Shown in pieces: positions 21,338-31,296 of a stretch of DNA of 64,000 nucleotides. Both the position numbers and the translations under genes were made by a program. Position 1 is the first letter of the stretch. Each line of letters opens with the position of its first letter. The stretch comes from Magnaporthiopsis rhizophila (taxonomy: Eukaryota > Ascomycota > Sordariomycetes > Magnaporthales > Magnaporthaceae), in contig PYSS01000041.1 of assembly GCA_003049465.1 (NCBI GenBank), positions 214,289 through 278,288 of the forward strand, written 5' to 3'. Under the pieces are notes generated by a model. The model had not been told where the DNA came from, did not search any database, and worked only from the letters and a program-made list of their open reading frames with translations.

Positions 21338-23152
21338 ATGACCTCTGCTCGCCCCGTCTCTGCGCTCACAGACACTCACACGATCCATGCTGCCCTGGAG
21401 CCTGAGCACCAGCAACACAGCCAACACAGCGACATGCACCCCATCCTCGGACGCCAGTCTGTTGCCCACAAGACCCTTCGAACCCTTGCAACCATGGCTC
21501 AGCACAGCGGCGTGGGAGCTCAGGCCCAGGCCAAGCACCAGAAGCAGCTCCACGCCTTCATGACCTCTGGCGCCACCGACGCCGTCTGGGTGCACAAGGA
21601 TCCCTACAGCAAGCGACCTCAGTTCGGCCCGCTCGACACCGACACGCGAGCCGAGGTGTGCGTGGTGGGCTCGGGCATCACGGGCGCCTCGGTCGCGTAC
21701 GAGCTGGTGGCGCGCGGCCACGAGGTCATCATGCTCGAGGCGAGGGGAGTTCTCGGCGGCGAGACGGGCCGGACCAGCGGCCATCTGTCCAACGCGCTCG
21801 ACGACGGCTACGTTGAGATTCAAAAGAAGCACGGGCGCGCCGGCGCCAAGGCCGCGGCCGACAGCCACACTTGGGCCATTGCGCGCGTCGGCGAGGTGGC
21901 GGCTAATCTGGGCATCGAGTGCGAGTACCGCAGGGTCCCGGCCTACGAGGTGTCGCAGTTTGCCCGCTCCGACGAGAAGAACCACGCCAAGGACATCGCG
22001 TCGCTGCGGGAGGAGGCAGACCTGGCCCGCGAGCTCGGCGTCGACGCCCACTTCAAGGACGACCTGGCCGTCAAGGGCTGGGACGGCAAGGTGGACCAGC
22101 GCGGCGGCATCGTCTTTGGCGGACAGGGAGCCTTCCACCCCACCATCTACGTTGGCGGGCTGCTGGGATGGCTCAAGAACCAGCCCAACTTCCGCTGCTT
22201 CACCGACACGCGCGTCATGAGTATCACCGAGGGCAGCAGCAGCCAGGGTGCCACGGGCGCCGACGAGGTGGTCAAGGTCGAGACCGAGAGCGGCCGCGTC
22301 GTCCAGTGCGCGCACGCGGTGCAGGCGACGTGCATCCCGCTGCACAAGCTGGGCCTCGTTGTCGAGAACACCTTCTACAGGACCTACGTCATTGCCATTC
22401 GCGTCCCCCGCGGCTCGGTCGAGGACTGTTTCATCTACGACACGGCCGAGGAGTACAAGTACGTGCGGTTCACGGCGTGCGACGACGCCGACGACTACAT
22501 GATCGTGGGCGGCTGCGACCACGAGGTCGGCCAGGAGGACCCCAGCGGCCGGTTCGAGGAGCTCGAGACGTGGGTTCGCGAGCGCTTCCTGTCGGCCGGC
22601 GCCGTCGACTACCGCTGGAGCGGCCACATCGTCGAGCCGGTCGACTACATGGCCTTCATCGGCCGGGACCAGGGCCGCCAGCGGACGTACATGGGCATGA
22701 CGGGCGACTCGGGCAACGGGCTCACGCACGGCGTGCTGGCGGGCCGGCTGATCGCCGACCTCGTCGAGGGCAAGGAGAACCCGTGGCAGTCGCTGTACTC
22801 GCCCAGCCGCGTGGCATCGATTGCAAAGTCGGCCAGCCACGTCATCATGGACAATGTGCACGACAACATGCAATACAAGCGGCTCCTGCAGTCGGACATC
22901 ACCGACATCGAGGACCTCGCCGCGGGCTCGGGCGGCGTCATGACCGAGGGCCTGGGCACCAAGGTGGCCGTCTACAAGGGCGAGGACGGCTCGATCAGGC
23001 GCATGAGTGCTATTTGCCCGCACCTTGGCGGCGTCATCTGCTGGAACAAGACCGAGAAGTCGTGGGACTGCCCGGTCCATGGAAGTCGGTTCGATGCGAA
23101 TGGCACGTGTCTCAACGGACCGGCCAAGGGAAACCTGAAGTCTCTGGACTGA
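21338..23152 (+). CDS. FAD-dependent oxidoreductase fused to a Rieske domain
   Basis: The product is 604 residues. The N-terminal two-thirds is a DAO-family flavoprotein: the dinucleotide motif VVGSGITGASVAYELVARG at about 107-125, the ARGVLGGETGRTSGHLSN segment that contacts flavin, and a C-terminal GMTGDSGNGLTHGVLAG motif. It is followed by a C-terminal Rieske [2Fe-2S] domain (about 520-600) with CPHLGG and CPVHGS supplying the Cys/His ligands. Such fusions oxidise small amines or amino-acid-like substrates with built-in electron transfer; the substrate is unknown. A second in-frame ATG at 21434 begins MHPILGRQSVAHKTLRTLAT, which looks like a mitochondrial presequence and may be the true start. 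Confidence 0.87.
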   Translation: MTSARPVSALTDTHTIHAALEPEHQQHSQHSDMHPILGRQSVAHKTLRTLATMAQHSGVGAQAQAKHQKQLHAFMTSGATDAVWVHKDPYSKRPQFGPLDTDTRAEVCVVGSGITGASVAYELVARGHEVIMLEARGVLGGETGRTSGHLSNALDDGYVEIQKKHGRAGAKAAADSHTWAIARVGEVAANLGIECEYRRVPAYEVSQFARSDEKNHAKDIASLREEADLARELGVDAHFKDDLAVKGWDGKVDQRGGIVFGGQGAFHPTIYVGGLLGWLKNQPNFRCFTDTRVMSITEGSSSQGATGADEVVKVETESGRVVQCAHAVQATCIPLHKLGLVVENTFYRTYVIAIRVPRGSVEDCFIYDTAEEYKYVRFTACDDADDYMIVGGCDHEVGQEDPSGRFEELETWVRERFLSAGAVDYRWSGHIVEPVDYMAFIGRDQGRQRTYMGMTGDSGNGLTHGVLAGRLIADLVEGKENPWQSLYSPSRVASIAKSASHVIMDNVHDNMQYKRLLQSDITDIEDLAAGSGGVMTEGLGTKVAVYKGEDGSIRRMSAICPHLGGVICWNKTEKSWDCPVHGSRFDANGTCLNGPAKGNLKSLD

Positions 23153-23492
23153 GCTTAGACCGAAGGAGGCAGTGGCTGGAGGGGTATGGAAGCGAGTGGG
23201 CGTTTGCACTTTTTTACCAAGCCAGGACATCCAGGGTAATCTTTGGCTGCCTAGGTAACTCTCGTCGGGATTAATTGAAGCTGGAATGGAATCACGTTTT
23301 CTCGCAAGAAACTGTGCTGGGAGTTCTTACAGCGGGTTTGAGGTAAACGGGCAAGTGGGTCGACCTGGCCTGCAGCTCCACGGTTTAGCACCTGTGCTGC
23401 GCTAGCTTAAAACCCCATAAAGCCAAATTGAAGACCACGAGGCTTGATTTTTTCTCGTTTCTTCTTCCGTCCACCATCTGCAAACGTACAGA
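23153..23492. other. Short intergenic region
   Basis: This holds the 3' end of the FAD/Rieske gene and the promoter of the HD hydrolase. No separate feature is visible. Confidence 0.5.
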
Positions 23493-24155
23493 ATGGCCCA
23501 GACACAGCCAGCCGCATCAGCCGTCCCCCCTGGCCTCATGGCCGACATCACGGCCTACGTCGAGGAGTACATGTCGCACTACGACGGTTCGCACGACTTC
23601 AACCACATCAAACGCGTCTTGGCCCTCTCTCGAAGCATCCTAGCCGACGAGAAAGGCCCGGCAGCCTCCCGCGGCATCGTCTACGACGAGACGCTCATCG
23701 AGCTGGGTGCGCTGCTCCACGACGTCGGCGATAAAAAGTACCTGCAGCCGGGCCAGGACGCCATGACGCTGGTGCGCGACGTGCTCCTCGAAAAGGGCGC
23801 CGACCCGAGCCTCGCCGCCCGCGTCCAGGACCTGGTCCTCCACGTGTCCTTCTCGAGCGAGAAGAAGGACCCGGCAAAGGTCGTGGCCAAGCTGGCGGGG
23901 CTGCCCGAGCTGGCCGTGGTCCAGGACGCCGACCGCCTCGACGCCATCGGCGCCGTCGGCGTCGGCCGCTGCTTCGCGTTTACGGGCGCAAGAGGCGGCA
24001 CGCTGGATAACGCCATCGACCACTTTGTCGAGAAGCTGGAGCTGCTCGAGGGCATGATGAAGACCGAGGCCGGCAGGACGAGGGCGCGCAGGCGGACGGA
24101 GCGCCTCGTCGAGTTCAGGGGCTGGTGGGCGGAGGAGACCGAGACCTTGGTGTAG
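23493..24155 (+). CDS. HD-domain phosphohydrolase
   Basis: This is a 220-residue single-exon gene. The HD metal-binding signature is complete: HDFNH near residue 33, ALLHDVGDKKY near 72 with the paired His-Asp, a downstream His in VLHVSFSS, and VQDADRLDAIGAVG with the last metal Asp at about 147. This is the stand-alone cytosolic HD family related to YedJ/YpgQ-type nucleotide phosphohydrolases, conserved in fungi; the natural substrate is not settled. The C-terminal quarter is Arg-rich and probably helical. The length is standard. Confidence 0.9.
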   Translation: MAQTQPAASAVPPGLMADITAYVEEYMSHYDGSHDFNHIKRVLALSRSILADEKGPAASRGIVYDETLIELGALLHDVGDKKYLQPGQDAMTLVRDVLLEKGADPSLAARVQDLVLHVSFSSEKKDPAKVVAKLAGLPELAVVQDADRLDAIGAVGVGRCFAFTGARGGTLDNAIDHFVEKLELLEGMMKTEAGRTRARRRTERLVEFRGWWAEETETLV

Positions 24156-24393
24156 GGGACGCGGGGCCGGACACGTTGGTGGTGTGCTGTGGTTTGGTTT
24201 GGAGGGGTCAAAAGATCTTGGACTGCATCTCGGCCGAGTTGGGCTTGAGTCCGAGGTCTCCACTGCCGTGCTTTTGAGAAAATGACAAGAAATAAGCAAG
24301 CCTCCCCGTCAATTCATTCCTACGTCTCTTCTCGCTGTCAGGGATTCCCTAGGACCGGCTGCCGTTTCCCCTAGCCACGAATCCCCAACCACA

Positions 24394-26055
24394 ATGGCAG
24401 CAGACAAGGAGGAAAACACCATGGCGGCAGACAAGCGGAAGACCACGGCCGGCGCAATGGCCGCGCCAAATGCCCCCACGAACCAGGACCCGGCCTCGCC
24501 AGCCCTCCCCACCCTCCGCGTCGTCGGCATCCTCGTCTCGCTCATCCTCAGCGTCTTCCTCTTCGCCCTCGACCTGACGATCCTGGCTAACGCCGTGCCC
24601 GCCATCACGTCCACCTTCCACAGCCTGGCCCACGTGCCCTGGTACGGCAGCGCCTTTTTTCTGACCTCGGCGCCCGCCCAGTGCGCCTACGGCAAGGTCT
24701 ACTCGCACTTTGACCACAAGCGCTCGTTCCTGGTCGCCGTGGCCATCTTCGAGGCGGGAAACCTGATCTCGGGCCTGGCCGTCGACAGCCCCATGCTGAT
24801 CGCGGGGCGCGCCCTCAGCGGCGTCGGTGGCGCCGGCATCATCACGGGCGCCTTTACCATCATCGCCAGCATCGCGCCGCCCAACAAGACCCCGCTATAC
24901 ATGGGCGTGCTCGGCGCCACCTTTGGCGTCGCCAGCGTGGCCGGTCCTTTGCTGGGGGGCGTTTTCACGTCCCGCATCTCGTGGCGCTGGTGCTTCCTCA
25001 TCAACCTGCCCATCGGCGCCGTCGCCGCCGCCCTCATGATGGTGCTCTTCCGCACCCGCGATTCCGCGTCGGCCATAAAAACTCCGGCCAACACCCTCCC
25101 GCTGCGCGAGAAGCTCCTCCGCCTCGACCCGGCCGGCATCGTGCTCGTCGTGCTGGGGCTGGGCTGCTTCACGCTGGCCATGCAGCTGGGCAGCGAGGTC
25201 GGCGACTGGCGCCAGCCGAGCGTCGTCGGCTGCTTCGCCGCGTCCGCCGTCGTCATCGTCTCCTTCACCGCGCTCGAGTGGCGCCTCGGCGACCGCGCCA
25301 TGGTGCAGTACCGGCTGCTGCGCCACTACGCCCTGGTGGCCGGCAACGTGACGGTCAACTTCTTCGTCGCGACCGCCTACTTCCCGCTCATGTACTCGCT
25401 ACCCATCTACATGCAGGCCGTGCTGGGCGCGTCCGCCTCGACCAGCGGCGTCTGGACCATCCCCTTCATCCTCGGCGTGTCGGTCCTCGTCATGGCCGTC
25501 AACATGACCATGCCGCGCGTGCCCTGGCCGCTGTGGCTGGTCGTCGGCCCCTCCGTCATCACCGCCGGCGCCGCCTGTCTGTACACGCTGGACCTGCACA
25601 CGTCGCTCGCCCGCCTCCTGGGGTTTCAGCTGCTGGCCGGCGCGGGGATCGGCATGGTGCTGCAGGTGCCCGTCGTGGCCAACCAGGCCCTGCTGGCGGG
25701 GACCGACGACGTGCCCGCAGTCATCGGCATGACCCTCTTCTCCGAGACGGTCGGCAGCGTGCTCTTCATGCCCGCCGTGCAGGCGTCGTTCGTCGACGCG
25801 CTCGTCGCCCGCGTCGCCGCCTCGCCCGCCCTGGCCGTAGCCGGCGTCACGCCACGCAGGGTTCTTGAGGTCGGCGCCGAGAGCATCCGGGAAACGTTTC
25901 CCGACAGCCTGGTGCCCGAGGTCCTAGCTTGCTACATGGCTGGCATCCGCGTCGCTCTCTTGATCGAGGTGGTGTGCGCCGCTGTGTCTCTGCTTGCGGC
26001 CTGTATGGTTCTCGCCATGTACTTGACCCGGAGGTTGCGGAAAGAAGGTGCATAA
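24394..26055 (+). CDS. MFS drug/metabolite exporter (14-TM, DHA2-like)
   Basis: The product is 553 residues with no intron. A hydrophilic N-terminus of about 45 residues is followed by 14 predicted membrane helices. Family motifs are FALDLTILANAVPAI in helix 1, the loop 2-3 motif A variant (GKVYSHFDHKRSFL), RALSGVGGAGI, and the antiporter motif C (GVASVAGPLLGGVF) followed by WRWCFLINLPIG. These are typical of fungal proton-coupled exporters of toxins or drugs at the plasma membrane. No biosynthetic cluster surrounds it, so the substrate is open. An alternative in-frame start at 24421 would shorten the tail by nine residues. Confidence 0.92.
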   Translation: MAADKEENTMAADKRKTTAGAMAAPNAPTNQDPASPALPTLRVVGILVSLILSVFLFALDLTILANAVPAITSTFHSLAHVPWYGSAFFLTSAPAQCAYGKVYSHFDHKRSFLVAVAIFEAGNLISGLAVDSPMLIAGRALSGVGGAGIITGAFTIIASIAPPNKTPLYMGVLGATFGVASVAGPLLGGVFTSRISWRWCFLINLPIGAVAAALMMVLFRTRDSASAIKTPANTLPLREKLLRLDPAGIVLVVLGLGCFTLAMQLGSEVGDWRQPSVVGCFAASAVVIVSFTALEWRLGDRAMVQYRLLRHYALVAGNVTVNFFVATAYFPLMYSLPIYMQAVLGASASTSGVWTIPFILGVSVLVMAVNMTMPRVPWPLWLVVGPSVITAGAACLYTLDLHTSLARLLGFQLLAGAGIGMVLQVPVVANQALLAGTDDVPAVIGMTLFSETVGSVLFMPAVQASFVDALVARVAASPALAVAGVTPRRVLEVGAESIRETFPDSLVPEVLACYMAGIRVALLIEVVCAAVSLLAACMVLAMYLTRRLRKEGA

Positions 26056-26288
26056 AGGTGTTTGCTAGCGGCCTGGGAGGGAATCACGATTGTGTATTTC
26101 ACCAGAAGATACCGAGTCCCAGTCAACCTGGCCACTCCACCGTATAAAAAACAGAAGAAGTTATTGCAAAACACCCAATACCCATGAATCTCGGACGTAC
26201 ACTCCCTTCCCACTAGACAAACCAAACCATCTTACCCCAGTACAAGCCCCGGAATTCGAAAAGGGAAGGTGCAACTTTTTGCTCAAAG

Positions 26289-26821
26289 TCACTTTTTTTT
26301 ATCGGAAATGCAAACAATGAGTGCTTTCCCTGAACAGTCGAGCTCGACGGCGCATCCAATCTTTGTCGACCCGTCATGAAGCAGCTGCGACAACTCGCCG
26401 CCTGGCTTTCCAGCCTTGACTGCATTGACCGCCGCCGATCGCGCAGTGTCTTGGAAGGCAGCTTTAACCTGGGCTAGCAGGTCGCCCTTGCTAGATGAGG
26501 GCAAACTGTGCATAAACACAGGGCTTGGCCCCCCCTGAATGATGGCGCATTAGTATTAATTATTGGCAGTTTTCTCCCAAAACATGTGACTGAACTTACC
26601 CCTCCACCACGCTGACAGCTTTTGGCCATCACCAGGGCTTTGGATTCTAATGAAGTATCCCACGCGAGTTTCATCAAGCCCGGCTTCGCTTTGGCGCGGA
26701 TGCCGTTTATTTGCGATAGGTAGTCGTTCGGACCTGGCGTGGCACGTTTGTTATAGCCTTGAGGAATCGTCGCAGCCGAAGCCATGGCAATGAGATACGT
26801 GAAGGTAAGCAGTGGAAGCAT
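26289..26821 (-). CDS. CAP/SCP-like small secreted protein
   Basis: There are two exons on the minus strand, 26600-26821 and 26289-26534, joined in phase 0 (GTAAGT...TTCAG), giving 155 residues. A signal peptide (about 1-17) leads into a short CAP-superfamily (PR-1/SCP) domain. It contains a helical N-terminal part with INGIRAKAKPGLMKLAWDTSL, the central helix and the C-terminal IGCAVELDCSGKALIVCI block with its paired cysteines. It is shorter than most CAP proteins and lacks the full HxT metal-site motif, so it may be a diverged member with altered function. Fungal CAP proteins are extracellular and some bind sterols; no substrate is inferred here. Confidence 0.72.
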
Positions 26822-27070
26822 ATTTGTTGGTTGGTAAGATTTTTCTCCTGTTTTCTGAAATGAGCCGGCAAGGCGTTGAAATGGATAATGTGCATTCCGA
26901 TCTAATTAATCTAGTGACTGGAAAAAGTGTACCCAGAGCTTTTTAAATAGGAGGCATGATTATTCGGGTTAATTAGGTTAGAGCTTACTGTTGCGACAGG
27001 GGACAGCACTTTCCGTTAATATCCGCTTATTGTTATTATTATCAAGCCCTGTAATTAGAATGCGAGCTCC

Positions 27071-27170
27071 CTGCAGGAAGTCCGACACTTTACAAACAGT
27101 AAGACGGCTTGCAAGCAGTAAGGCGCCCTGCAGGCAGTAAAACGCCTTGGAACGCCTGCAGGCAGAGGGA
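27071..27170. repeat. Array of imperfect 19-20 bp repeats
   Basis: About five diverged units with the core TGCAGGCAGTAA/GGCGCC follow each other: CTGCAGGAAGTCCG at 27071, TACAAACAGTAAGACGGCT at 27091, TGCAAGCAGTAAGGCGCCC at 27110, and TGCAGGCAGTAA at 27129 and 27157. They contain PstI-like CTGCAG palindromes. The array sits between the CAP gene and the HET relic; no role is known. Confidence 0.6.
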
Positions 27171-27259
27171 ATCAAGCTCCACGGACAATCCCATGGACTG
27201 CCATTGCGTGGCTGGGGGAGGGACGAGGACAGCGACTTGGCCTTCGATCTCCTCTCCCA

Positions 27260-28110
27260 GTTCTCGACCATGCCCCCGGGCAACAAAAGAAGCACGCCAA
27301 GCAATCAAAGGAGGCCGAGCCCGCAAATGACGAAGGCCTTCTACGGACTGAACAAGCGGATGAAGAGGCCTGTAGATCATTCAGGAAGCCGTCTCGGCGG
27401 TTCCGCAGTAGTCCCACGCTGCGGCAGCAGTCCCATCGGGTGGACGACCCTCCGCGCGGGTCTCCACATGCTGTTCCGAAGGGGCATGTGCTCCGTCAAG
27501 GACGAGCTGCAAAAAAAAAAAAAAAGTCTGCGGCGCGCCGGTGCAGGAAGAAGCCCATCTGGCACACACCGAGCCTGTACCTGGTGCATAAGCATCTCCG
27601 AGCGCTGAACAGGAGCTTCTGCGAGGAGGGAACAGCACGTCATTAAGACTCCGACAGCTGCCGGACATGGCATGCTCGTCAGAATGTCGGGGCGAGCGCG
27701 ACAAGGTCTTCTCGCTCCTGGACATAGTGAAGCCGGAGATGGTACGGTCCTGGGGTGCGACTACGCAACGAAAACGTCGACGATGTTCCAAACATGGCAA
27801 GGTTTTTCATGACGCATCTCAACAACCCGGGGCCGCCTCGGGAGGGCAACCCATGGGAGAAGACGAGCACCCGGTCCGGGTGGCGGACGATCCGGAGCCT
27901 CGGCCGGAGGCCATGTTCCGCGCTGCCGGAATCCTGCCCCCTAATCCCTCGGCCATGCCTCCGACGGCTAGTCGGCGCGCTACCAACACCTGGCAACTGT
28001 GCGGCACCTGCCCTCGGTCTTTGACCGGGCGGTGCCGCCCGCCTGGCGCGGATGGGCGTGGCTGGGGGGTCGCAGGCGCTCTAATTACTAGGTACTTCCG
28101 GTGAGAGGAC
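27260..28110 (+). pseudogene. Decayed HET-type (heterokaryon incompatibility) gene fragment
   Basis: A recognisable piece at about 27685-27730 reads CRGERDKVFSLLDIVKPE, which matches the DPRDKVFALLG block found after the HET domain. After a frame change, VDDVPNMARFFMTH (27776-27815) matches the following VEDVFxDxARFF block. Upstream (27260-27500) and downstream (to about 28110) there are Arg- and Pro-rich open pieces, a 15-A run at about 27511, and stops or frame changes between them. No complete frame remains. HET proteins trigger cell death when unlike fungal individuals fuse; this copy is presumably inactive. Confidence 0.4.
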
Positions 28111-28484
28111 CGGCGCCGCGCCAACGACGCCCTGGACGTGGGAGGCGTGGCGCTCGGCGGCCATTTTGCTGACGATGATATCCCGCGCAATGCTGACAAG
28201 GCCGACTTCTCGCCCGACAGCTGGTGCCTTCAACCGCCCTCTTCTTTGAGGCAGTGATACGTGCGCCTCTTGAAGAGGTATTTATTCCAGGCGAAGCCAC
28301 GACAGAAGGATGACTTTCCGATCTTGAACGGGCAGGTCATGTGAAAAACACGCTTGTCTTTGGGAGATCAGACAAATCTATGGTGCAGACAAGCCACTTT
28401 TAAAGAACAAAACAACTTCTATGTCATTTCTCCATGTAGCTGAACACTGAACAATAGCGAGGCCGGCCCCGTAGTGAAGTGCAT

Positions 28485-30445
28485 TCATTTCACCTCTACC
28501 TGCGAGGCTTGCTCCTTTACGGAGCCCGTTTCTTGTCCATCGTCCAGCGCCGGAACATCCTGATACGGCACTTTGAACGTGGCCTTTCCCCCACCAAGAT
28601 AGTAGTAGCCAACACCCACGAGACCCCAGCCGAACAGAACGACGGATGCGTAGTTCATATTGTCCGCTTGGACAGGCAGAGTAAAGGGGAACATGCCGAA
28701 GACGACAACCAACACGATCCAAATGACGGCAAATATGTTGAGAAAGTAGCCAAGTCTCTTGGGCAGCACAAAGTAGCCGTACTGACTTCTGCGCAGCGTG
28801 GATCGGTTATTGAATATCATGTACCAGATGGGGACGACGTAAGACAGATAAGATCCGATGATGGCCAGGGAGAGCACGGCGTTGAAAGCGGTGACGTTAC
28901 CGAGGTACAGCAGGCCTAGAATGACCTGAAGTATGAAGACGACGCCGACCGCCCGCGCGGGTACGTGGAGTCTTGGATCGATGTGATCGAAGTAGCGTGA
29001 AAAAGGAACTCCGTCGTCCCGGGCAAAAGCCCAGAGTGTTCGCGATGTGGATGCCAGCGAGGCCATGGCGCCAGCCGTGGCGATGGCGGAAGGAATCAAT
29101 GACATGACAATGGCTCCAGCTTTCGATTTTGTGACATCGAGGAAGATCTGCATGAACGGGAAGCCGGTCCGTGTGTCGAGCAGTGCTTGGAGCGGGCTTG
29201 TCGAGTACAACAGCAAGATTGTGTAGCCGAACCCGAGCACGCCGTTGACCGCCACGCCCCCAATCATGGCCAAAGGCACGTTGCGGCTGGCATGGGGCAA
29301 TTCCTCGGCCAGGTGGCAGGCTGCGTCATAGCTGCGAGGTGCAATGTTGATTAGTTTTTATTTTGGTCCAGGTGGGAAAAACGCACGTCGCGAGATGGAA
29401 CTGACCCAAGCATTGGATAGACTGCGCTCTGCATGCCGATCAGCCACGACACGCCGTCACTTGTCCATCCACTGCTATTAACGACGTCTGTAAAGACGAA
29501 GGCGGCCGAGTTCTTCTCACTCATGACCCCCAAGGTGACCATGATAGCGATGAGGCCAGCGATGTGCAAGATGCCTGTATCACTAGATGAGCGTTTGACT
29601 TTGTCTGGCATGTTTGAACAACAAATGACGCGGCACACACAAAGTTTTAAGAACGGAGAAGAAATAATTACCAGCCATTAGGTTGACATTGGGCAGGAGC
29701 TTGATGCCAAAGATGTTGACAACAGCGGCGTAGGTGAGTATGGCCCAGTAGAAGAGTACGCCTTGCCACCGTGGACGGTCGTACGATTCGTCATTGAAAA
29801 CGATGAGAGCCTGCAGCTGGAGACCTGCCGCGAAAGCACACGAGGCGCCGAGGATGATCTGTCCACTAACGGAGATCCAGCCCGTGGCCCACGAAGCAAT
29901 GGCTCTCCGCTTCTCGGGCGCGAGAAGAGCAACCCAGTGATACTGGCCTGTGAAGAAACAGAGCTTAATTAGCTGCCATTATCTGGCCCCTATGCAGGGT
30001 TATGCGGAAGAGGGAGAGGGTGTGGACCTACCGCCTGCTGTAGGATACATCGAGGCGATCTCGGACAGTGAGAGGACGATGGCCATGCTACCAATAAAGG
30101 CGAGAATACTATATCGGAGGGTTGCCATCGGATGTTAGAAGTGCCAACAGTGTTACAAAAAAAAGAGGTTGGTGAGAAGCAAACTTACTAGTTATAGACG
30201 AGACAAGGTGGCCCTCCGCTGATCAAGGCCGACGAGACGACGGTAGACAGAGCCTCCCATGTTGCCATCAGGCAGAGAACAAGGGACCCCACGGCCAAGG
30301 GGGAGAAGCCACGCTCCAGCTCCTGCTTGTGTCCGAGCTGAGCAAGTCTTGCCTCGTCGCTCACCACCACGAGGGGGCGTGACATGGTAGCTTGGAGCTT
30401 GTCGGGAGCCGCCCCTTGCTCGCTGTCTTGGCTACCAGCCATCAT
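28485..30445 (-). CDS. APC-family amine/GABA-type permease
   Basis: There are five exons on the minus strand, 30189-30445, 30032-30108, 29672-29947, 29406-29574 and 28485-29331 (1626 nt, 541 residues). All junctions are in phase with GT-AG ends. The product is an amino acid/polyamine/choline permease with 12 helices. Family signatures are ILAFIGSMAIVLSLSEIASM and PTAGGQYHWVALLAPEK in helices 2-3, YDAACHLAEELPHASRNVP in the helix 7-8 region, and the RTLWAFARDDGVPFSRYF loop. Fungal members (UGA4, Hnm1, GABA permeases) import GABA, choline and amines. It is transcribed away from the MoaF-like gene and lies at the proximal edge of the amine/homogentisate cluster, so uptake of the cluster's amine substrate is the natural inference. 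The first of two adjacent Mets (30445) is used. Confidence 0.9.
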
Positions 30446-31296
30446 CGTCTTCCTCGGCGAGTGTGGTAGATGGACGCGGGTGCCAACGGGCCTAAATGGC
30501 CACTGGGATTCCTGGAATACGCAGGACTGGGGAGGCGTGGTTGCAGGCAACAAGCGAGATGGACGAGCACCAGGTCGGAAGTTGGTGTGCATCAACAGGG
30601 ATGAAGTCGAGATCTTGCAGCTTAGCAACTGCCGTGGACTTTTAAGCCTTGAGAGAATTTACTACGAGACGCAATCTCCTTTGCTGGTTGAGATAAGATG
30701 TCAACTCGCCCCCGGCTCCCCGCAGGGTACTACCCGAGAGAAGTGCGGGGAAACTGGGGTAGTGTGCAGCCGGTAAAGCATTCCGAACCCAGCCTCGCTG
30801 CACTTGTGCTAGATAGGGAAGTCCCCGAGTACTAGCGTACGCGGCGGTGACGTGCTCCTACCAAGATTCCTTGCTTGGGGTCGTGTGCCATCGTCGGCGC
30901 TAAGCTCGTAGTTATCTACGGCCAGGCGCTATGAGTGGCTGGCCATCTTATTGGTGTCGGGCCGCAGCTTGATATTCGGAACACTGGAAATTCCGCCTTG
31001 GTTCCGAGACGCGAATCTGGAGGCATGCCGAACGCCAAGCCATGCTCCATTCTAGGATGTGATCGACCTCGGGGTCGCCAAGAGGTTTCCGTGGCACTAC
31101 TAATTACGACGCAATTACAAACAAGGCGCGTACAAAACGTGAAGGCCACGTTCAAGCTGGCTGCTGGGGCTTTCGGACCACCATCACTAACACCTTGCGC
31201 CCTACGCGTCCTCTCACGTCATAGAGACCCTTCTAGCTTTCTACGCATGCCGTCCGCAGCGAGCAAGCCTCCTCTTTACGAACCAGCACCACCAGG
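30446..31296. promoter_or_regulatory. Divergent promoter, permease / MoaF-like gene
   Basis: This 851-base region between two divergent starts contains at least six copies of CGGAA or its complement TTCCG (30576, 30781, 30977, 30991, 31002, 31087), where I would expect about two by chance at this base composition. Two of them form an inverted pair (30977-30995). Confidence 0.6.
30977..30995. promoter_or_regulatory. Candidate operator CGGAA-N9-TTCCG
   Basis: This is an inverted repeat of the CGGAA half-site with a 9-base spacer, of the everted/inverted CGG type used by Zn2Cys6 dimers. The same half-site pair occurs in the other three divergent promoters of the cluster. Confidence 0.45.

Noticed and set aside
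21284..23230. Minus-strand open frame of 648 codons opposite the FAD/Rieske gene
   Set aside because: It is an antisense shadow. The plus strand carries full flavin and Rieske motifs, while the antisense translation is Val/Ala/Arg/His-rich without motifs.
27071..27170. CRISPR-like array
   Set aside because: Units are adjacent without spacers, imperfect, and in a eukaryotic genome; it is a minor tandem repeat.
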